Shown: piece by piece, positions 6,671-11,407 of the stretch
Layout of the letters: every line of letters begins with the position of its first letter
Position numbering within the stretch: the first letter of the stretch is position 1
Assembly: GCA_000787465.1 (NCBI GenBank)
Contig: JSYX01000230.1
Span: 1 to 11,407, forward strand
Source: Thermomucor indicae-seudaticae
Lineage: Eukaryota > Mucoromycota > Mucoromycetes > Mucorales > Lichtheimiaceae
Length of the DNA stretch: 11,407 nt
Direction of reading: 5' to 3'
Position numbers and translations under genes: made by a program
Notes under the pieces: generated by a model
Database searches by the model: none
What the model was told of the DNA's origin: nothing
What the model saw: only the letters and a program-made list of their open reading frames with translations

Positions 6671-7649
6671 TCATTCCTTTTTACGACACTTCTGCACCAA
6701 TTTTTCGCAATTCTTTTCTGTAGCAAACTTTGCCTTGTCATTCGGTAAACCAAAAGCCTTTAAACTAAGTCGGGTGGTAAGTAATACACATGGAACCAGA
6801 AGAGATCCTTTTTTCTTACAGGTACAGAACACCGTGTGGCGGTCGTATGTTAGACACTGTGCTGGCGCCGCTCGAGATAATAATCCCATCACCACCTGTA
6901 CACCCGATCAGCTCATTAAGCGCCTGCATAAAGTACGCTCGTCGTCCGCTATCTACATCTCTCTTTGGTCACAATGCATGGATGAAGATTCCTCTTCTTT
7001 GTTCTGAATACCTCGGATGCCAGGCGCATAACAGACTTCAAAAAGAACACCTCGACGAACGGCTTGTCGAATCGCCGCCGGATCAAGCCGGAACTGTAAT
7101 CGGGTTGTGGAATCCATGGCAATAATATCCACATTTGCCCGCAAGCATGCGTCTTGAAAGACGTGCTCATTGTTGGTTTGCAGAGCGATAATTTGATAAT
7201 GTGAGCGTAACCGAGCAATGTCTTCCTACGAAAGGTTTAGCCTTATCGTCGCAGCCGGAATACAAGAGAAATAGAGTCTTACGTCGTTCAGAATGGAATC
7301 GGTCTCGATCGTTACTCGTGTCAATTGAATAACAGGGTATTTTCCACTCTTGAACGGAATAACAGGTATGGTTTGGACCTAGTTTGTGCGGTTAGGATCG
7401 CGCTGCACAGTCCCCCCGGGCTCTACGGCGCTCACATTCTCTCGGTCATTGTAATCCAAAGTGTGATTTAACGCAACGACGGTCCAGGTAACTGTCATGG
7501 AGAGTGTCAGAAATCTTTCAAGTGCATTGTCATTAATCCTTGGAACCACCTTATTTACTTTGACTCAATCGTGCAAGAATAGCCTGCAAACGAGCTTTAT
7601 TTCTGACGTCTGTTTGTGGGGAATAAGGAATGTTCAGATCATGATACAT
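6671..7649 (-). CDS. RPP1: RNase P/RNase MRP protein subunit p30 (Rpp1), six exons
   Basis: Rpp1/p30 binds the RNA of RNase P and RNase MRP, which process tRNA 5' ends and pre-rRNA in the nucleus. Exons on the minus strand: 7649-7559, 7491-7436, 7378-7283, 7225-7012, 6952-6820, 6764-6671. The five introns are 67, 57, 57, 59 and 55 bp, all GT-AG; the second has CTAAC near its 3' end. The joined frame is 684 nt, 227 residues. Landmarks of the TIM-barrel-like p30 fold: LNIPY (5-9), TVVALNHT (34-41), IPVIPFKSGKYPVIQLTR (53-70), DIIAMD (114-119), RGVLFEVCYAPGIR (139-152), GIIISSGA (175-182) and ATEKNC (210-215). These match human RPP30 in order and spacing. Every intron falls where the family alignment would otherwise break, and unspliced reading hits stops. 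It ends soon after the KNC motif, so it lacks the long C-terminal tail of human and yeast homologues. ATG 7649 begins the family's usual N-terminus. Confidence 0.9.
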
Positions 7650-7904
7650 TTTCGCCCTCGACAGGCAGCTTGCAGTAAGTGCGAAATTTTCTTTATCGAT
7701 TGTCGCGGAGTCATTTGGCCACTAAGGATGGCGGAACTGGCTGTTTGGTAGCTTCTGTCGAGTGTCATAATGCGAGCATGAACGAATATCTATATACTTG
7801 GAATACAATAATGCAGCAAAGCTTAGAATCGGTTTCGTCGATTTTCGGAATGCTGTGCAGTGAAGTGATTATGGAATTGGTTTGCTGCAAGAACAAGTAG
7901 TGTT

Positions 7905-7975
7905 CTGACTCAGAGTCCTGAATCCTCAATCCTGAAGGCTCAGTATTGAGTACTGAGTCCTATCCTGAGTCTCCG
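7905..7975. repeat. Cluster of short direct and inverted CTGAGTCC-type repeats
   Basis: Three head-to-tail 7-mers, TCCTGAA TCCTCAA TCCTGAA (7916-7936), are flanked by a perfect inverted repeat GACTC-A-GAGTC (7907-7917) and a hairpin CTCAGTA-TTGAG-TACTGAG (7939-7957). The segment 7906-7912 reads TGACTCA, the Gcn4/AP-1 core site, and variants TGAGTCC, TGAGTAC and TGAGTCT follow. It lies about 260 bases upstream of RPP1. Confidence 0.55.
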
Positions 7976-8031
7976 TTTTGCGCGGAACCCCATGAAGGAG
8001 AGTTTGTTTACGGCCAGTCTAGCGTAAAATA

Positions 8032-8274
8032 ATGAGCGAACACATTCAGATGCCATATAATCCCACTTTCTACCCAAAAACCCATATAGGCCTTACGCCT
8101 GGCAGCTGCTGTATGTTATGTGATCCTAAGAACTGCGTAACCTTTCCCTTAAAGGGCGTCAAGGCGAAAAGCGGGGGTTATCATATACAACTAAAGACTT
8201 GTTACTTCCTGCACGTCCCCAGATTTCGCAAACCTCACAAGACGGAGGCACCTTGGCGTGGGTTCATCATTTGA
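8032..8274 (+). CDS. Possible small Cys-containing ORF, unknown
   Basis: An 80-codon frame with ATG, reading MSEHIQMPYNPTFYPKTHIG, then LTPGSCCMLCDPKNCVTFPL and a basic remainder ending APWRGFII. Four Cys within nine residues (CCMLCDPKNC) could bind zinc. Codon use is coding-like, with little bias toward A/T-ending codons. I do not recognise a family and see no promoter, splice site or homologous context. It may be a transposon-derived fragment or chance. Confidence 0.25.
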   Translation: MSEHIQMPYNPTFYPKTHIGLTPGSCCMLCDPKNCVTFPLKGVKAKSGGYHIQLKTCYFLHVPRFRKPHKTEAPWRGFII

Positions 8275-8577
8275 CAGCCATTGGCTTGCCGTGTTTCTCT
8301 CTCTTCAACAGCAATATTGGGTAAAAACATGCTCCAGAAAAAAGTTTAACCTTAAAAGACGGTTACCCTTCAGGGACACACAGAATTTCAGGTTGGCCCA
8401 GATTGTGTGGCACGTCTGCGGTCTCTTGGATTGCCGTCGTACAAGCAAAAAGTTGCGTGACACGCAAAGTATAAGGATTTTTATGATTATGAAAAGTCAT
8501 AACATACTTGTGGTAAAATATATACTGTAGAGAGCGTTACAGATAAAAGAAAAGAGAACTAGATGAGCTAATGGGCC

Positions 8578-9304
8578 TTATTTCAAGGGACCAATAGGCA
8601 AAGTAAAGTGGGACGATTCGTTGGTCAAGAGACCAGACAAGGCAATGTACCAGGCAACGAAGGCCGTGACCACACCAAAGCCGCCGCCCGCAACCTTGCA
8701 AGCCGGGAGGCCGTTCAGGTCGGCCGCAGCCAAGAGTGCAAAGGTCACCGTAAGACAGAAGAACAGCGTAATCAGACCAATCGACGACCGATGGCTTGCG
8801 ACCAACATCAGAGCAGTGAAGATGGTCCAAGCAGTCAAGTAGATACCCAGCGAGTGCGAAAGTGCTCCAGGATGGTTGTCGTAAGCGGCCAGAATGTTGG
8901 CACCGGGAATGAACATGATCGCATACGAGAGCCAGAAGCCACCGTACGACGAGAACGCAGTGGCACCAAACGTGTTGCCAGTTCGGAACTCCCACATGCC
9001 GGCGAGCAACTAACGCCGCATTAAAACCCCAACTGCAATCATAGCACAGACAAAGAACAAGCCTTTCTTTTTTTTTTACCTGGACAAGGCCGCCATAAAA
9101 GAAGGCAAGACCCACAACAACATTGTTGGGCGAATCAGCAGGCATGCCAGCACCTGCGTTGTGAAGTGAAAGGACAAAGGTGGTCAAGGCGAAAGCGCTA
9201 AGACCCAACGGACCCGGGTTAGCAATGGGCGATGCAGCAGTGACAACGGGAACAGGAGCGTGGTATTTGCTCTCAATGTCGGTAGCAGTGTTTTCAGTTG
9301 CCAT
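8578..9304 (-). CDS. Acetate/carboxylate transporter, Ato/Gpr1/Ady2 (AceTr, YaaH-like) family
   Basis: A six-helix membrane protein that imports acetate, ammonium-linked acetate or succinate with protons across the plasma membrane. Two exons, 9304-9080 and 9009-8578, separated by a 70-bp GT-AG intron in phase 0, give 218 residues. A polar N-terminal tail (1-28) is followed by the family signature [10 protein letters not shown] (29-38), then helices at about 33-52, 62-81, 92-112, 127-147, 150-171 and 183-203. The second conserved block, [20 protein letters not shown] (69-88), spans the exon junction, which proves the splice. Length equals that of bacterial SatP-like members plus a modest fungal N-tail. 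The start at 9304 follows ATG in the context AACAGAATGGC; the frame is open further upstream (to 9448), discussed under the promoter entry. Yeast homologues Ady2/Ato2/Ato3 and Yarrowia Gpr1 are relatives; orthology to a specific one is not settled. Confidence 0.93.
9010..9079 (-). other. Intron of the Ato-family transporter gene
   Basis: Donor GTCCAG|GTAAAA, acceptor GCGTTAG|TTGCTC on the minus strand, 70 bp, phase 0. Removing it joins YGGLVQ to LLAGMWEF exactly as in the protein family. The intron contains a poly-A run directly after the donor and an in-frame shift if retained. Confidence 0.9.
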
Positions 9305-9448
9305 TCTGTTTGGAAAGAAAAAGAAAGAAGATGATGACCCAGTCTGCCCCCAAAAAAGAATTGTGATCTGATATTTATACCTGTATTGCTGAACAAGCTC
9401 CCGTTGATCGGTTATTAAAAGATGATTGGGCATGCTTGGGAACACCAT
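9305..9448 (-). promoter_or_regulatory. Core promoter or 5'-UTR intron of the transporter gene
   Basis: TATAAATA lies at 9372-9379 (minus), 68-75 bases before the ATG, a good distance for a fungal TATA box. The same word is also part of a plausible donor, ATACAG|GTATAA (intron from 9380), paired with a pyrimidine-rich acceptor TTTCCAAACAG (9306-9307), giving a 75-bp intron. If that intron is used, translation could start at 9448 or 9433 and stay in frame, adding up to 23 residues ([20 protein letters not shown] then QYR) before MATEN. The two readings cannot both hold for one transcript. Confidence 0.45.
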
Positions 9449-10851
9449 TCTGTGCCTCAGGTCTCCCTGATCTGCTCAAGGAGATCACACTTTCTTTCTG
9501 AATAATGCTGTAGTGCCCATCTTTGATTGTGCGCGGATTGTCACGGTTAATGGGAAATAAGGTCTCCCTGTCCTGTCCCCCCTTACTAACACGCATACTT
9601 CCTCCTTCACAGCTCCTTTCGTGATCTTCGCCCAGAATAGCCTTTAAGCTTGGTTTTTCTCTCAACTGGTCTTGGTCCGCCCCACATCACAGAAACGTGG
9701 CTTTATCCCGGGGAATTAAGAATGAAGACAGATCCCATTCTCTGGGAACACCCACGGAAACCACGGAAAACCGTGTCTTCATGTCCGAATTGATCCCTTT
9801 GGAAGAAAAGCTGGCTAGATATACGTGTTTCTAATCCGAAATATCGATAAACTGCATTTGTTGCTAGGCCTACGCGTAGATACGGTTTGTTTGTCATCCC
9901 GCTCTGATTTCAATGGCCGTCCCCGCATTCTTCCCCACACAAACCTAATAAAGCCAAAGTTATTTTGGATGGACCAACCAGAATGCTTGGGTGGCAAACC
10001 CTGTTTTCTAGATCACGCCGTTTCAAAGAAATATATATGCCTTCCAAGTGCGTTGGCTAATACTATCATCTCATCTACAATATAAGGTTTCTCCTGCGTC
10101 AAGGCGCGAGAGGAGCAATCGGAATTCGACATTTGTTCTCCTCGGTCAACATGCTAATATTAGAGAGAAATCATGTTGTCTTGCCTTGTATGACCGTCTT
10201 CGTCATGATACACAAATTGTTATGTTATAAATTATTCGCCTCTTGCTAAGCATCGCCAAAGCCGCTCACCTCCTTGGCTCATGTAGATCTTCTCCTTGCA
10301 TATCCTCTTTTTTCTCTTCATGGCACTTGCAGTCATCATATTTATTTCCGATATTCCGTGTTATGCCAGCTTATCGATGAGCCATTGTAAAATGATTATC
10401 CTCGATCAGGCAAAGGTGGGCTCGAATTGCTGGACTTCCAGTTAGTAGTAGGGGGCGACAGATAACACGGCAATGTCAGAGCTAAATATCTGATACATCC
10501 TGTGGATCACCAGTTATGCATACTCAAATACCAGAGCTTTTTAGTAAGGAAACATCTTTAAACTCGGACTCCAGTGGAAGGCTCTGTTAGGGCGAGAAGC
10601 TAAAAAGAGGACCTTATATGACTGTCAAGGAAACGCGTTCATCCGAAAACCTATAAGCATAACAAGGACAACGGAGTTGAAGATACACCACCGCGCAAAA
10701 TTGGGCGGACCAGAGAGCGGGTGGGAGGGGGGGCGGATTTGACCAAATCGCTCAGAAATCCGGCGCAAGTTACGGACTTGCAGCAGTATAGACCTCGCGT
10801 CGTACAGAATTTTTGGCAAAATCCGCCCTTTTTCGCCGTAGTGATATCGAG
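9449..10851. other. Long spacer right of the transporter gene
   Basis: No gene I can support. The left part is presumably the transporter's upstream regulatory region, with C-rich words near 9577. Small features: the direct repeat CCACGGAAA (9752 and 9761) with a hairpin CACGG-AAAA-CCGTG (9762-9775), the palindrome CTACGCGTAG (9870-9879), and the inverted pair GGGCGGATTT/AAATCCGCCC (10731-10740, 10819-10828) just before the tentative right-edge gene. Open frames such as 9825-10085 (+) lack recognisable content. I found no tRNA. Confidence 0.4.
10731..10828. promoter_or_regulatory. Inverted GGGCGGATTT pair ahead of the right-edge candidate gene
   Basis: GGGCGGATTT (10731-10740) and its exact reverse complement AAATCCGCCC (10819-10828) flank 78 bases; a related GGGCGGA occurs at 10703. 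The right copy lies 24 bases before the candidate ATG at 10852. Two opposed copies of one word in a presumed promoter fit a dimeric or paired factor site, but the assignment is inference. Confidence 0.3.
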
Positions 10852-11367
10852 ATGCATGGACAGAAGAAGGTGGACATACTCCGTCTTTATATCGCTATTA
10901 GGCCGCTGGTCGTCACCAGTAAACATAGCAAAAAGGTGGAACAAGGAGGTACGTACTAGCCTATTGTTCAACTGACCATTCTGTAATAGAATAACACCGT
11001 GATATCGCCTTTCTTTGCCACCCAGGTGATCGCGCAGACAGTGAAATTCCGGCCAGCTTACTTCCGGAATCATCACAAACTTGGTAAAGTTTAACCTCCA
11101 AAACGGCATCTTTAAATAACAGTAAAGTGTATAGGACAGCGAAGCTTATGATACTTCGTCCGCATCACGACGGACCCGTCGGCATGTTAATCATCCTTTG
11201 CAGCTAGACGCACGAGGTCAACAGCTCGATCTGATACTGTCCTGGCCATCCAGAACGTAATCAAAAGCAGAATCGCCAAGTACATCCGTGGAAACGACTA
11301 CACTGCCGTGGTAGTTGCTGCAAAGCGCCTGCGCGTGAAATCCAGTGTTACTGCTGGTTCCTATTAA
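10852..11367 (+). CDS. Tentative spliced gene of unknown function
   Basis: Several exon-like pieces line up with matching phases. Model A: exon 10852-10935 (MHGQKKVDILRLYIAIRPLV...), intron of 54 bp with CTGAC before TAATAG, exon 10990-11083 (NNTVISPFFATQVIAQTVKF then RPAYFRNHHKL), intron of 120 bp (GTAAAG...TTTGCAG), exon 11204-11367 (RRTRSTARSDTVLAIQNVIK then SRIAKYIRGNDYTAVVV), 113 residues. Model B starts at 10856 and uses the stronger donor GGAG|GTACGT and acceptor TTTGCCACCCAG (intron 10949-11025), giving 104 residues; it shares the later exons. The product is basic and unlike any family I know. A 152-codon open frame on the opposite strand (10651-11109) competes with it, and the true end may lie beyond the window. 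Confidence 0.27.
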
Positions 11368-11407
11368 AACAAATCCGCTACAGTGTCTTTCCGGTGTCGC
11401 TCCCGCA

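Larger units (their letters stand above)
7650..8577. other. Spacer between RPP1 and the transporter gene
   Basis: Holds the RPP1 promoter (just right of 7649 on the minus strand), a short repeat cluster at 7905-7975, a weak plus-strand ORF (8032-8274, listed separately), and the transporter's 3' flank. No TATA box near RPP1 is clear; the leader reads GGCGAAAATG at the start. Plus-strand open frames at 7679-7900 and 8258-8530 have no domain and ordinary non-coding composition. Confidence 0.4.

Noticed and set aside
4918..9304. Operon of four minus-strand genes
   Set aside because: Gaps of 300-930 bases, separate TATA-like leaders and spliced eukaryotic genes argue for independent transcripts.
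10651..11109. 152-codon minus-strand open frame as a definite gene
   Set aside because: It is long enough to notice, but shows no domain, and the plus strand has phase-consistent exon signals in the same bases; left undecided and not listed as a gene.

Overview
The window looks like nuclear DNA of a fungus, most likely an early-diverging one of Mucorales type. The evidence is: very short spliceosomal introns (55-70 bp) with GTAAG/GTAAA-type donors and CTAAC/CTGAC branch-point-like motifs; a spliced gene for the eukaryotic RNase P/MRP protein Rpp1/p30; a fungal-style acetate transporter of the Ato/Gpr1 family; a mitochondrial DEAD-box helicase of the Mrh4 type; and the worn tail of a LINE retrotransposon whose C-terminal RWRxGWLP/zinc-knuckle style I associate with Mucoromycota. 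The lineage is an inference from protein style, not from a database search.

Layout, left to right. 1-640 (+): decayed 3' part of a LINE. 641-1412: AT-rich spacer. 1413-2879 (+): intact, intronless MRH4-like helicase with a mitochondrial presequence. 2880-3449: spacer with a 26-bp alternating purine-pyrimidine tract and a short hairpin. About 3450-4285 (+): decayed transposon gene whose last part reads as the RuvC/zinc-ribbon end of a Fanzor/TnpB-like nuclease, interrupted by a 66-bp intron. 4290-4917: A- and purine-rich spacer. 4918-5193 (-): small Ser-rich orphan protein. 5194-5789: its leader with TATA-like boxes. 5790-6362 (-): acidic orphan protein with a basic NLS-like patch. 6671-7649 (-): RPP1 in six exons, assembled here by splicing to 227 residues. 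7650-8577: spacer with a small repeat cluster and a weak Cys-containing ORF on +. 8578-9304 (-): two-exon Ato/Gpr1/Ady2-type transporter of 218 residues. 9305-10851: spacer. 10852-11367 (+): a tentative spliced gene of unknown function near the right edge.

The genes do not form a pathway. Four consecutive genes lie on the minus strand (transporter, RPP1, acidic protein, small Ser-rich protein), each with its own leader, so nothing suggests co-transcription. Two genes act on RNA-based machines (mitochondrial ribosome assembly and tRNA/rRNA processing), one imports acetate or related carboxylates, and two are lineage-restricted orphans. No complete novel system is visible. The most unusual element is the Fanzor-like relic, followed by the undetermined right-edge gene and the two orphan proteins.
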